Shown here piece after piece: positions 35,262-49,920 of a stretch of DNA of 64,000 bases. The first letter of the stretch is position 1. Every line of letters begins with the position of its first letter. The notes beneath the pieces are model-generated. The model was not told the origin of the DNA. It searched no databases and saw nothing but the letters and a program-made list of their open reading frames with translations. The position numbers and the translations under genes were made by a program. Location: the NCBI RefSeq assembly GCF_000002985.6, contig NC_003279.8:5084001-5148000 (forward strand), written 5' to 3'. Source of the DNA: Caenorhabditis elegans (Eukaryota; Nematoda; Chromadorea; Rhabditida; Rhabditidae).

Positions 35262-38200
35262 ATGCCACATACCGTACCTGGATGCCTTCATCCGAGCAAT
35301 GGAAGGAATGCAATCGACTGGTTGCTTTTTCAAATAATTTTTCGTATAAAAAAAGTTTAATTTTTAGGAATGATGGGGGTCTCATTGCTTATGGATCTCA
35401 TAATTTGATTTTCGTAGTTGATGTGATGCAATACAAAAGGATACAATCCATCGAGCATCATCAATCTGCCATTAATATTGTGAGTTTTCATGTTAACTTA
35501 ATAAATGAAATTTAATTATTTTTCAGATCCGGTGGTCTCCAGCTCGATCGCCTTTTGCTGATTTATCACCATCATCTTTACAACCAATAATTGCATCCTC
35601 TGATATTAGTGGACATATTATAATTTCTAATTCAGTAACTGCAGCACAAATTAATAAATTCTCTCATCCAAACAGCTCTGTTCTCCGTAAGTTTTCATAT
35701 TTTTCTTCAAATAAATTTAATTTTGAAAGGTTTCAGAAATGTTCTGGTATCCATGGAAAGACATTTCTCGAGATTTCCTTCTAGTTCTTCATTCATCCAG
35801 TACAGTTGTTCTATGGAATACGGTGACTGGAGAAAAAGTCTGGAATCATACATATTCCCATGTTCCACTTTTTGATTTTACAGTCGATCCATTTTCATTG
35901 AGAAATGTGATATGTAAGTTTTTGTTTTAATATTGAAAATAAGCTTTAAATATAATTTTTAAAATCAAAAATAAACCAACCTGTTTACGGATTTTTTGGT
36001 TTTTTTGTTGTTGCAAAATCTAAGACTTCAACTAAAATTATGATCCAATTTAAAAAATAGCCTAATGAAAAAATAATTAAAAATATTAAAATATTCGAAA
36101 AGAAACTTAAATAATCAGTAAATTTCAGTCAGCAGTTCTGGAAACAAAGTACTCGTGTGCTCCGACATTGCTCTCTCGGAGCCTGCTTCCTCTGGACATT
36201 TATTTCAAATAACTTCAGAAGACAATTCAACAACTTCCACTAACACTAATATTTACCTCATCACATATCACAAAGCATATCGAAATACGGTTTTTATTGC
36301 AATTAATTCTGGTGTAAGTTGCCATTTCTAATATAAATAATTAAATAATCAATTTTCTCATTTTCAGCTCTACCTAGTCAATCCTGAATTAATGTGTTGT
36401 CTTGCTCGTGTTCCCATCGAATCAAATATTGTATCTTGGATGCCAACCGGTCGACGAGATGCTTTGTTCGCTGTGCATTCGAATGGAGCAACCACTTTTC
36501 GAGTTACAAAATTTGAGCCAACCGAGGAGAAAAAGCCGAACGCCAGTTTTTCGATGGATAAGGTAATGAGGATTTCAGCGTTTAGACATTTTTAGATTTA
36601 AAATTTGAAAAAAAATCACCAAAAAACTTCTTATAAACCATATTTTTCTCTCAGGTCTGTCAAACAGAATGCGTGCGTCCAATGAACAATCAGCGAATCG
36701 TAGCAGCTGCACTGTGTCCAACCACTCAATCAACCGTCTCTGTACTCTATCAAAGTGGAAAACTTGCATTCTGGCAACTTAGCAACGGACGTCTACCACT
36801 TTTGTATAGATCAAGCTTCATTGAGGATGTTCTTGAGTTCAACGACAATCTATCAACGAAGTCAATTGGGGAACTAAGTCTACATCAGCTTAGTCAAATG
36901 GGATCATTGTCTTCTGGTGTAACTTGTGTTCGAATGAGACCTATGGATGAGCTAACGAAAGTTGAAAATGATCCTTTTGGTATGGAAAAATGTTTAAATT
37001 TTAAAAGATCGAATTTGAGAAACTTCCAAAATACTCAAAAATTGCGTCAAGAAATTATGTTTTCTATTACCATTTGACTGAAATAAAAATTGAATTTTTT
37101 ATGTTAAAAAATTATTATAACAAAAACCTTTTGACAACCAACAAAAATTAGTTTTTAACCAAATTTTCATAAAAAGTAATTGTCTTCGTACACTGTACAC
37201 TAAACTTCGCAAAATCCGAAAAAAAACCCTTAAATTTTTTTTTTAACTTTTCGAAAATTATAAAACAAATTTTTTCAGCAAACACAGCTCTCGGAACCCT
37301 TCATCTCGCAGCTGTCGGAACAAATTCTGGAACAGTTCATTTGGTCGACGTTTTCACTTCTCAAATCTATCGTGATTTTTGTGTTCAACCATCTCTTGTT
37401 AAATGCCTTGAATGGGGCGGTGTTTATTCTCTTGTTACTGCTGGATATAATCATTCTTTAAGTGCATCACAAATTGTTCGAAATGATGTTTTTATCACTG
37501 ATATTCGAACAGGTTTAGCCAAAAGAATTCGACCGGAAACTGATGAAAGTCCGATCACTATTATCCGAGTTTCATATTATCAGTAAGTTCTTCTCTATTT
37601 CAGTACCGTAATCATGATTTAAATTTCAGCTGCTATTTAGCAATCGCCTTCCAACGTGAACCACTCGAAATATGGGATTTGAAAGGACTTCGAATGCTTC
37701 GGAAAATGAGTCGAAGCTGTCCACTGATTATTGATATGGCATGGTCGAACAAACATCATAGTATTAAAACAACTGAATCTACCCTTCAAAGTGTTTATCG
37801 AGAAAATCTTGTTCTTCTCGATTCGGAGAATCGAATCTATCACATAACACTACGAGGACTTCATGTTAGAGACGGAAAAATAGTGAATACACAGTGGAAA
37901 AGCGCGAGTGCTCAAATATGTGCGATGGCTTGGAAGGATGATATTCTGGCAGTTGGTGATGTTGAAGGAAATCTGGTTGTTTGGGATTTAGGTAGAAGAC
38001 AATCTAGACAAGTACGAGATGTATCACATTCAAGAGTTCATCGAATGACATTCTCAAGACTTGCTGGAGATCATACGATGGCTGTACTTCATTCGAAAGA
38101 AGTTACTCTATGGGATACGGAGGCAATGACTCGAATACAATCAATTCGTATGGATTCATCGAAATTATGTCTTGATGCGGACCTTTGTGGATTATCGCCG

Positions 38201-39853
38201 TTGGTTCTTTCAAATGATAATACATTGCGTTTTGTGGTTTCTAATACGAAAAATCAACCGATTTTGGAGAAAGGTAACGTCTTCATTAGTTTATTGTACG
38301 AAAATATTTTTTGAGACCCGAAGAACTCGGGGGATGTCCAATTGGGGGGATTACCAACTCGGGGGATTGGCCCCGCCCACAGAACCGTGGCTTGCAATAC
38401 GCCCATTTCTTGGTAATCCCCCCAATTGGACATCCCCCGAGTTCTTCGGGTCTCTGTTTTTTACATGAAATTTTGCAATTTTTATATACATAGTCTTACT
38501 TACCAGGGCTGGGACCGAAAAAAAATTGAATTTTGTGTAACACCAAAAAGCCCAAAAAAAATTTGATGCTATTACCAAAAAAACCAAAAAACATCGCAGC
38601 CCTGTTACTTTCTTGCTTCGTTTTTCGTTTGAACCGTAAATATTTTGCGCTTAATTTTATTGCCAGGAAACAAATATTTAGGGTCAGTAGGTCGTAAATG
38701 TTGTCCATTGCCCTGGACGACATTTTACAACCGCCTTACGTCGAATGATAGGTTAGAAATAACAGAAATTGGAATTTGAAATATGCTCATTCACAGTAGA
38801 ACAGTTCGGAGATTTTTACTGTTGTAAAAGATAAAAAAGTAAATCTGAAATTTCTGATATATTCACGAAAGTTTAAAATTGGAGATTTGTTTTTAAAACT
38901 ATCAAATTTCAGAAATCCCATTCCTCTACAAAGATGACTCGATGAATAATGTTCGTAAACACCTTGAAGGATCCGGAAGCCGAAAATCTTCAGAAGACAG
39001 AAGTTCGGCTGATAAATCAGAGGACAGCACACTCGAAGACGCAATTGCATGGATCGATCAGAATCAGAGACCTCAAATTGAAACACTTGAAGCTGACTTA
39101 TCAAAACTTCAACGTGAACGAGTAGTACGGCGATTTATCGGGGATCACTTTTCGGCTGATCTTCTATCCATTGTCATCGATCGATTTGCTCATTCGGAAA
39201 CAGAACATTTGGCTCCAAATCTACAAATGTTCTGGGAGAATGGAGCATTTAAAGAACGAGAATCACGAGTTATCAGTGTAGCGTGTGCAGCTGAACAAGC
39301 AATGGAAAGGAGATTAGTCGAACAAGCTGTAGTTGTTGGAGGATCTGCAAAGGAAAGAGTCACCGATCGATTGATTGTTTCTGCAGATCTTCGGTACGCA
39401 AGCATCAAAGCAGCGTTGCTAGTCTCTTGTCAGGATAACGAAAAAGCAAAATCTCTGATAAAGCTCATCGCTACAAATTTGATTGCATCCGATTTGATTG
39501 AAGACGGAGTTGAACTATTGTTCTTGGTCGGAGCTGGTGGAGATGCTTGCAAGTATCTACAATCACAGAAATTATGGACGAAAAGTATTGTATATGCAAA
39601 GGTACGTTAACAAAAAAATAATCTGTATAAATTAATTTTATAGATGGGATTGGACGATCCTACTGAAGTCGAGTCAAAATGGATCGGACACCTTGCCGAC
39701 GAGGCTAAACAAATTCGTGTTTTAGCCGAAGCATCTCGTCGTAATTGGCCCGACGTTGTTGAAGCGACATCCTCTGCTGATGCTATTCTAGCTCGATTGA
39801 TTCTACGAACAACCACATCCACTCCACCTCTGTCTTCTTGTCCTACACCGTGA
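35262..39853 (+). CDS. WDR11 homologue (WD-repeat protein)
   Basis: Large beta-propeller protein matching human WDR11 by eye: the N-terminus NGRNAIDW joined across an intron to NDGGLIAYGSHNLIFVVD mirrors the human AAVDW...GLIAYGCHSLVVVID. The first exon ends TG|GTTGCT and the second starts at GAATGATGG near 35367. WD-type units include IIASSDISGHIIISN, LLVLHSSSTVVLWNTVTGEK, VSVLYQSGKLAFWQL, LAIAFQREPLEIWDLKG and ILAVGDVEGNLVVWDL. A helical C-terminal region follows (39000-39840). In vertebrates WDR11 works with FAM91A1 in trans-Golgi vesicle tethering; that role here is inferred. The intron after VSNTKNQPILEK carries a perfect fold-back. It converges on mat-1, stops 338 bp apart. Confidence 0.85.
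38313..38454. mobile_element. Perfect 45 bp inverted repeat (fold-back) in WDR11-like intron
   Basis: 38313-38357 and 38410-38454 are exact reverse complements. The outer end is GAGACCCGAAGAACTCGGGG and the inner end GGGGGGATTACCAA. A 52 bp centre separates them. It is GC-rich against an AT-rich intron, and identical arms suggest recent insertion or active gene conversion between arms. No coding capacity. Confidence 0.9.
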
Positions 39854-40191
39854 TTAATTAGTTTTTTCGTGTTTGGTTGTGAAATAATCACTGTGTAAAT
39901 AGCGGAAAGTGATATATAATTTAAATTCTAATTTATAAGGCGAATTTTGAAAAGCTTGTGAATATAGATAAATGGGTTCCTGCTTTACAATTTAAGAATT
40001 TGACAAAAAATGAGTTTATAGTCTCAAAGCATTTTCTTCGACAGACTATATATATATATCCGCGATTAGTATAGAACAGAGTAAAAGTAAAAAAGAAAGA
40101 AAAGACGAGTGAAAAACCCGCGCCAAAAAAGACGATTATAGCACGAAATTGGCTATGATGAGCTATCGAGAAGTAGAACGAGTTATGAAAA

Positions 40192-43187
40192 TTATACTGG
40201 CGATCCGTACTCGTCGTCCTCGTATTCCTCGCGATTGATAACATTCGAGTCAGTGATGTTCTGCTCGCCACGTGGATCCAGCTCAGCCGCCCAGCTATAA
40301 TTAAGAAGAGCCAAATGAGTATTTCCCATTCTTCGGTGAACTCGTGCTGAAAAATTCAAATTTATATAAAATAGTATAACTAATTTTAATACGTACCAAG
40401 CAGATGGAAAATGAATGCTTCATCTGGCGAACTAGCTTTCAATTTATCAAGTTCCACTAGACATTCTTCATTTCGATTCGCCTCAAACAAGAGACGTGAT
40501 CTATTGAAACGGCAAGCCACATCAAGAGGATTCAGAGTGAGAGCCCTGTCAATCAGCACGAGAGCAGTATCGATTTGTCCACGTTGTTGCTCGATTTGGG
40601 ACAGTGTGCAGAGCATTGCACGATTCGTTGGATTAATATTAACAGCCTTCTGGATATTGGTCAGTGCAGTCAGATTTTGCTCTTTCTTTAGGTGAACCAA
40701 CCCGAGACCATACCAGGCACGGTAATCGCGAGGAGAAAGGAGAAGTGCTGATCTGAAAATTTAATGTTTTAATTAAAAACTTTCATGATCCTATAAATAC
40801 CTGAAAGATCCCGCAGCTTTGTCAAGTTCATCCTGAACGATAAGCTCATGCCCCAATAAAGTGTATGCGTAGGCGAATCGTTTGTCAAGTTGAATAGCCC
40901 TCTCCATACATTCAATTGCCTGAGTATGCTGTCTTTGTAATGAGAAGCAATTTCCAGCGGCACACCAACTCTGTGGCCGTTCCCGTGATTCAGTTGTCAA
41001 AATCTGAGAAAGAGCCGAAAGAGCATGAGTATCTTGAAGGTGCCACATTGAGGTGGACAATAGCTCGGTTCCGTCAACCTTCCACTTTCTACGTTTATGC
41101 AAATCATCGAGAATGTTCCGGCACTCTCTGTATTCGGATTGCTCGAAGCAAGCTCTTCCCAACTGAAGACGGACCATAGACGTGTTAAGAATGATATCTC
41201 TATCGAGTTTTGCGAATAAAGCATCAGCCGATCTCCAATTGTATGTACTGATTGACTCTTCAATAAGTGCAATGTGTTGATAAACATCAAATAATTTCTC
41301 TGAAGAACAAATAAAATCATTAATTTTTGATTAACTGATTTCATACTGTATTCTGGATCGTAAACTCCATCGACAATATCCATAGGTTCATCATTGTTCA
41401 AAGAAGAAGCCACAGAAGGGAGAGGAGGATTGATCTGGGATACCTCATCTTCTGATGGACGCTCACTAGCTGTTGATGCCACCTGAAGCTGCTAATAATT
41501 GAAGAAAAATAACTGGTCATTATATTCTTACAGAATTGGTAGAACCCGACAAACTCCGTGCAAGATTTGAGTTTCTGGATACCAAAGGTTGTTTTTCATT
41601 TCGTCTTCTTTGACTCAGAGTTTTGGCAGTCTTGTTTGCAGCAGCGGCGGCGTCAGCAATTCTGATTGAAGTACGCACAGGATTGGTCTAAATTTAGAAA
41701 ATTATTAATTTCAGTGTCCAAATAAATGTTACCCTCTGGGACGACGATGACCCTCTGGTAACTGATGCAATTCCACTCCGAGTTCTCGTATTCGATGCAT
41801 TCGAATTCTCCGTATCGCTGTTTAGTGCAGCACTGAAATTATTGAAATAAAATTTCAAAATCTGTCACCACTCACTTTGCGCGATTTCTAGAGCTATGTG
41901 TAGCCCTCGTGTGTGGTCTCTCGGGTTCTGTGAATAACGATGATCGAGATCCAGTGACTGAAGATTCGGTACGTCGTGTCGTCATTTCACTGATTCTGGA
42001 GCTTTTTCTCGGGGCAGTTGGATTAATACGTGAAGGTGTGGATCCAGGAGTGGATTGTCTTGGAGTGATGTTTGATGTGGTATCTGTAACTTTTAATTTC
42101 TGATTCAGCATGATCTTTCAAAAATTTTTAATAGTGGATTTTGAAAAATCGCATTTTTAGAGTCGGATTTTTTTCTAAACTGATATTCCAAAATTTTATT
42201 CTCCAAAAAAGAAAATCCTATAAATACTTCCTATAAATTTACGGAAAATTTTTCAATAGTTTTTTCCGCTTCACTCACTTCTTGTCTCGCGATTCGCCGA
42301 AGCAATCGTACCGCGTGTAGATCGTCTGACCGAACTTTCCAGTCTGGAAGGTTCAGCAGTGCTGGCAGCTGAAGAAGACGACGGCCCAGGAACATTTGGT
42401 GATGGTGTTTCGGATTTCAAACTCGAAGCTGGACTATCCAGGTATAGACCATTTCTATAAAAATGTCGGCATAATATTTAAATTTAAACATTCTCAGAAT
42501 CTTACGATTTTCGGTGATGTTTTTCAAAAGTATGGGCGAGATCATGACCTCCAAACCGTAAATAAGTTATGATAGCTGACCACAACAAAATATTCTCATC
42601 CAGAGACTTTTGACAAGATTCTAAAGCCAGATCCATGTAACTTTCATCGCAAAGCATTTGAGCATGAAGCAAATTAGCATGTGATGCAACCCGTGGCTCT
42701 TCCAGGATATCTTTCCGTATCACTCCATCGTCATGTTCGAAAAGAGCTCCTCTACAGTCATCGATTCTAAAGAAAAATTAAAATAATGAATAAATATACA
42801 TATATATTACAAACTAACTTATTTAAATCGTAGGATACCCTTGCAAGTAGATAGAAGAGTCTAGCTCCGCTCAATTTAACTGAACTAAGGAGACCATAAC
42901 ATTCCTCTTTCTTATTGGCTCTATACAGACAATCAGCGTATAGAAGAAGAGATTCGGAGTTGTTGCCTGAAAAAAAGTTATTGAAATTAAAATATGAATT
43001 AAAAACGAAAACCACTTTTATCGGTTTCGTAATGAAGCTCGGCTAGAAAAATAGCATCATCAAAAGCGTAACACTTCATCATTTCATGAATCTCATCTTC
43101 AATTGTTCGGTGTGCGTCCGCTGGAAAACGCTCGAACACCTCTCTCAATTGAGGCCGCACAGCTACAGACGCAGCTGATTCTTTCAT
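40192..43187 (-). CDS. mat-1: Anaphase-promoting complex subunit 3 (CDC27)
   Basis: TPR subunit of the APC/C ubiquitin ligase that binds the C-box/IR tails of activators; required for the metaphase-anaphase transition. Multi-exon on the minus strand. I choose the Met of MKESAASVAVRPQL at 43187, since an upstream in-frame Met at 43250 is separated by a good TTTCTTCAG acceptor. N-terminal TPRs (YAFDDAIFLAELHYE, ESLLLYADCLYRANKKEECY) are followed by a Ser/Thr/Arg-rich disordered middle (42110-41500). C-terminal TPRs follow (RPQSWCAAGNCFSLQRQHTQ, FAYAYTLLGHELIVQDELDK, AVNINPTNRAMLCTLSQIEQ, ALTLNPLDVACRFNRSRLLF). The last exon ends in an acidic tail (REEYEDDEYGSPV). Domain order matches CDC27. Confidence 0.92.
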
Positions 43188-43849
43188 TCTCTTCGCGACC
43201 TGAAGAAACGCTAAATAAACTATTAAATCGAGAAAAGCGGTGATATTCAAGAAAAGAGATATCGGCGAACAAAAGGGAAACGAAAATCAATTTGACCATT
43301 TCTCAAATACATCCCTTAGGTTATTGTATCGATTATACTGACAATTGAACTCAAACTTTAAAAACTAAAAGTGCCAAGAAATCGAAGAAAAATTGATCAG
43401 GCGTTCACATTAAATGAGGATCATTTGAGTTTTATCGATTGGTTTCAAACAAAGCTTGGAAAAAATGCAATAGTTTGCCAGCAGGCATGTGAACGTTGTA
43501 TGAATCGATTGCCGAGAAAATGTCATCGAATTGAAGAGTAGATCATTTCCAGCGAACTGCAGCAATGAAGAGAAACGAGAAAGACGGGGAACGGCGTACA
43601 ACGTGAACTTTTGCGCCCGACTACAGCCGGCGGCGGCCGGTCTTCAATTGTCGTCAGATGAGGTGCATTGCGTGCTTTTGTGTTTGCGGAGTCGCATACC
43701 GTACTTCGCAATCCTAATGTTTTTCGAAATTGTTTTTTTTCTTTTTCTTTTCTTTTTTTCTTTTTGCCTTGTTCATTTTTTCTTTTAACTAAGAGAATTG
43801 AAATACTATTTTAATCTAAAATTTCAGTTAATCTTTAAACTACCTAAAA
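43188..43849. other. Divergent region between mat-1 and prp-31
   Basis: About 660 bp between start codons, expected to hold both promoters. It also has an ATG-less open frame on + at 43362-43541, and a Thr/Phe-poor GC block near 43570-43640 (GCCGGCGGCGGCCGG). A T-rich tract and TTTCAG at about 43827 just before prp-31 look like an outron and trans-splice site. Confidence 0.5.
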
Positions 43850-45534
43850 ATGTCGTTGGCTGAAGAACTTATGGCTGATTTTGACGATGACGACGATGAG
43901 GATTTGGAAGACATTCCAGATCTCGGAGAAAACCTTAAGGTAAATCGAATTTAAAATTTAAATTATTTAAAATCTAGAGTTTTTGCAGCATCTGATAAAA
44001 TTGTAATTTTCAGGGCGTCAAAAAGGAAGAACTCGATGATGATATTGAAGAAGCAACAGAAGAACCGATGGATACAACTAAATATGCATCAGTGCACGAT
44101 GTAGCAAAGCTTGCCAGATCTGATGAGTTAGTTTTAGTTTTGTTTTAATATATAATTTTAAAATACTTTTACAGATATTTAGCACTAGTGAAACAATTGG
44201 AAGTTGAACTGAAACGGCCTCAGGATGAAGTGAAGGTGACAGCTCCTCTTGAAGCAGATCCACAATACAAGCTTATTGTTAAATTATCCCACGTAAGTAC
44301 ATCATGAAAAAGAAACAAAAAAGGCAATGATTAATTTCAGGTCGCTGCAGATATCGACAACGAGATCAATGTGATTCACAAATTTGTTCGTGATAAATAT
44401 GAAAAGCGCTTTCCTGAACTAGAAACGCTTGTTCCTAACGCGTTGACCTATTTGGCTACTGTACAGTTACTGGGAAACGAGATCAACAGCAAGGTAGTGA
44501 AAGAACAACTCGGCGGAATTCTAGATGCCTCAACATGCATGGTGGTCAGTGTAACAGTCTCAACAACACAAGGAGTCAAGCTTGAGCCAAATGAGCTGGA
44601 AACCGTCATGGATGCTTGTAATTTGGCTGCTCAACTTCATGTCAATCGTCTCGAAATGCACCAACTTGTAGAATGGCGAATGGCTCTGATTGCCCCGAAT
44701 CTGGTTGCTTTGCTCGGCTCAACTACTACTGCCCATCTAGTTTCACAAGCCGGAGGATTGTCTCCACTAGCCACAATGCCATCATGTAATGTACAGGTTC
44801 TCGGAAAAACGAAAAAGAATTTGATTGGATTCTCAACAGTGTCCACAAATCCACATCATGGTTTTATCTATTTCCATCAGTTGGTTCAAAAGATGCCTCC
44901 AGATTTGAAAAACAAAGCGGCCAAAATTTTAGCTGCAAAAGTGACTTTAGTTGCTAGAATTGATGCTCAACACGAGTCATCCAACGGAGAAAAAGGCGCG
45001 GAATTTCTGGCGTTGGTGGAAAGTAAATTTGAAAAAATGTTGGAGCCACCACCAGTGAAAGCTAACAAAGCGCTTCCAAAACCTTTGGATAAGGCAAGTA
45101 AAAAACGTGGAGGACGTCGAACAAGAAAGATGAAGGAACGCCTCGGAATGACGGATCTTCGGAAAAGTGCCAATCGCATGAACTTTGGAGAATTGGGAGA
45201 AGATGTAATGCAAGAGCACATGGGATTCGATATTGGGCAGGTGAAGACCGGAAATGTGACTGGTGGAAGAATCCGAACAGCCGCAGTGGATCAGAAGACC
45301 AGAGCAAGAATGTCGCAAAAGATGATGCGGCAGATGGAGAGACAGAAAGCAGCTGGAGGAATGACAAGTATTCGAAGCAAAATGGCGGGAACTGCGTCAT
45401 CTGTCACGTTCACACCAATTCAAGGTCTAGAGATTATCAATCCAGCTGCACAAGAACAGCAACAATGTTCATCGACTTCAAACTATTTCTCCTCGTCTGG
45501 AAGTTTTGTTAATATTGATCGGATGACTTTATAA
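43850..45534 (+). CDS. prp-31: U4/U6 snRNP protein PRP31
   Basis: Spliceosomal Nop-domain protein that binds the 15.5K-U4 snRNA complex and bridges U4/U6 to U5. Four short 5' exons lead into one long exon from 44341 to the stop; total about 500 aa. The N-terminus is acidic (MADFDDDDDEDLEDIPDL). The Nop domain is clear: ILDASTCMVVSVTVSTTQG, MHQLVEWRMALIAPNLVALL, GSTTTAHLVSQAGGLSPLAT, MPSCNVQVLGKTKKNLIGFS. The basic C-terminal region (KKRGGRRTRKMKERLGMTDL, RKSANRMNFGELGEDVMQ) is the PRP31 signature. The ATG is shortly after a TTTCAG acceptor. A same-strand lipase gene starts 245 bp below its stop. Confidence 0.95.
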
Positions 45535-45778
45535 TATATTTATTTGTTACTTTCCTCTTCCTGAATTCTGAATTCTTGAATCTCAAACCAAATGAATCGA
45601 CTTTTTCATTTATATAAAACTCAACAACTAAATACTAACCAATTGGTGGAATTTCTCCCCTCTTAAATATATCTTTACACTTATCCAATCTAACAACTTT
45701 TCACCTCGTAAACAACTCTCAATCCTCCCAATTTTCCTCTCCAGGTCTCAGTGATTTTCGATCGGAATTTCGACCCAT

Positions 45779-47047
45779 ATGCGAAACGGGTTCGCTCTTT
45801 TTTCATGTCTTTTCTTCTTTCTAGCTGATTGCAAGAAAGTAAATCGAGATTTTGACTATGAATTGAGCAAGAGAACTCTGGAATTCGCAGCGGCTGCGTA
45901 TTCCATCGATCCGGAACCTTGCATCTCGAAAAACAATGCGACTTTATTGTTTTTCAAAAAGGTGGAGTGCGATTATATGCGTGACGAGGTAAAAGATCAT
46001 GAGATCTTTAAATATTCAAAAATCATCTGATTTAATTTTTTCCAGTGCTGGAGTGTGATTGCTGCCGACAACGACACAATATTCGTCAGTTTCAGTGGAA
46101 CAAAATCGAAAGAGCAGCTGGTAACTGAACTTATCGAAAGCATTGGTCGGCCAAAGCACAAAGTAGGCTCATGTTTCAAGTGTTTGTCTGAGTACTCACA
46201 GAGCAAAGAAAACTTATTTTACAGTTGCACAATGCTGGATCAGTTCATTATTACTTCTACTCTGCTCTAAAAACAATGTGGTCACCAATGGAAAAACTAC
46301 TGCGAGGACTGAAAGACTCACTTCCAGATCATAAAATTGTGTTCACAGGACACTCATTGGGCGGAGCTATTGCAAGTATTGCATCGACTGTTTTCGTTAG
46401 AAACTTTCCCGAAACGTCGAGTCGAACCTTTTCAATCACATTCGGACAGCCTAGAGTTGGAAATCTCGAATATGCCATGACACATGACAAATTAGTTGCT
46501 GGAGGAAGCTGGAGACTGATTCATGGAAGAGATATTGTGAGGGAGACTAATATTTAAGATTTTTTTAATGCTTTATTAGGCTCAAAATGCACCCAAATGA
46601 GCGAATTTCGTAATGAAACTTCTCAAACAAGTTCGAAATTTTTTTCTGGCGGTTCAAAATATCCTCTTTCAAAAGACTATTAAAAGTTTTTTTTCTAGGT
46701 TGCACATATTCCGTTCTGCGTGGAAAGCTATGCCAGATGGTGTATACCATTCTACAATCATGGATCCTATCACCATGGAGTCGAAGTCTGGTTTCCTGGA
46801 AACATGACAAGTCAAGATACGTTCAAAGTTTGCACCGGGACTCCATTGAACGAGGACAATTTGTGCAGGCAAGTGACAGTGATCGAAATCACGTGATAAG
46901 AAAATCTTCTCTTACAGCAACACTCATCGCTACTTTGACATCAACGATCACCTGTTCTACTTTGGACACCACGTCTCAGATTACGGTGTTAATGGATGTG
47001 TAGACCCACCGGATGATGAACCATTAATAAATAATGAAAATGTTTAA
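45779..47047 (+). CDS. Class 3 lipase, secreted
   Basis: Alpha/beta-hydrolase of the fungal-type (class 3) lipase family, common in nematodes. The N-terminus has a signal peptide (GFALFSCLFFFLADC). The nucleophile elbow is FTGHSLGGAIAS. ITFGQPRVGN precedes the catalytic Asp region (IHGRDIVAHIPF), and a C-terminal His is probably in INDHLFYFGHHVSDYG. Cysteines are spread as in related secreted nematode lipases. Five or six exons. The last intron (46869-46917) keeps frame only with a GC donor, CAG|GCAAGT; the nearby GT would introduce an early stop. Substrate cannot be told from sequence. It may share transcription with prp-31: an acceptor TCTCCAG lies at about 45744. Confidence 0.87.
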
Positions 47048-47521
47048 ATAAATTTAAAAATGTTGATTGAATTGCGATTCTTTTTCTCGTCGTTTCAACT
47101 GTTGAAAAGTCGGTTTGAGAGAATATTCTCGCTTCCGTGTGTCACGTATATTTTCTCAGGACTTTCTTTTTATTGGAGAGAGAGAGGAGGCGCCAAAGAA
47201 GATAAGACACCCGCGAACTCGAGTGTAAGAAGAAACAAGGGAGGAGAAGAGAGAAAGAAAGGGATGGTTGAACACAGAAAATGAATTGTTGGTTATTTTT
47301 CTTTTCGTTTTCGGTTTCCTACTTTATTGTTATGGAAGATTGTGTCTACTTTCTTCCCATTCATAACACGAACCTTCTTTCTTTCTTTCTCTCTATCATT
47401 GCCTGTTTTTCTTTCTCTCCGGCGCAATAATATTATTATTGATTTCTTAATATTTGATTAAAATGATAAGCCTTTGTCTTCGGAATCATTTTGATAAGAG
47501 ACGATATCATTTCGGCTAGAA
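47048..47521. other. Intergenic region, lipase to pfkb-1.1
   Basis: AT-rich with purine-rich (GAGAGAGAGGAGG) and TTTCTTTC pyrimidine tracts and a TATTATTATT run. No coding exon recognised. Presumably 3'UTR of the lipase gene and promoter or outron of pfkb-1.1. Confidence 0.5.

Positions 47522-49920
<2,399 letters not shown>

Noticed and set aside
44637-45400. Several minus-strand ORFs of 69-113 codons antisense to prp-31
   Set aside because: Shadows of a long conserved coding exon on the plus strand.
46737-47003. 88-codon ORF overlapping the lipase 3' exons
   Set aside because: Out of frame with the lipase reading that preserves the conserved C-terminal motifs; it runs through an intron.
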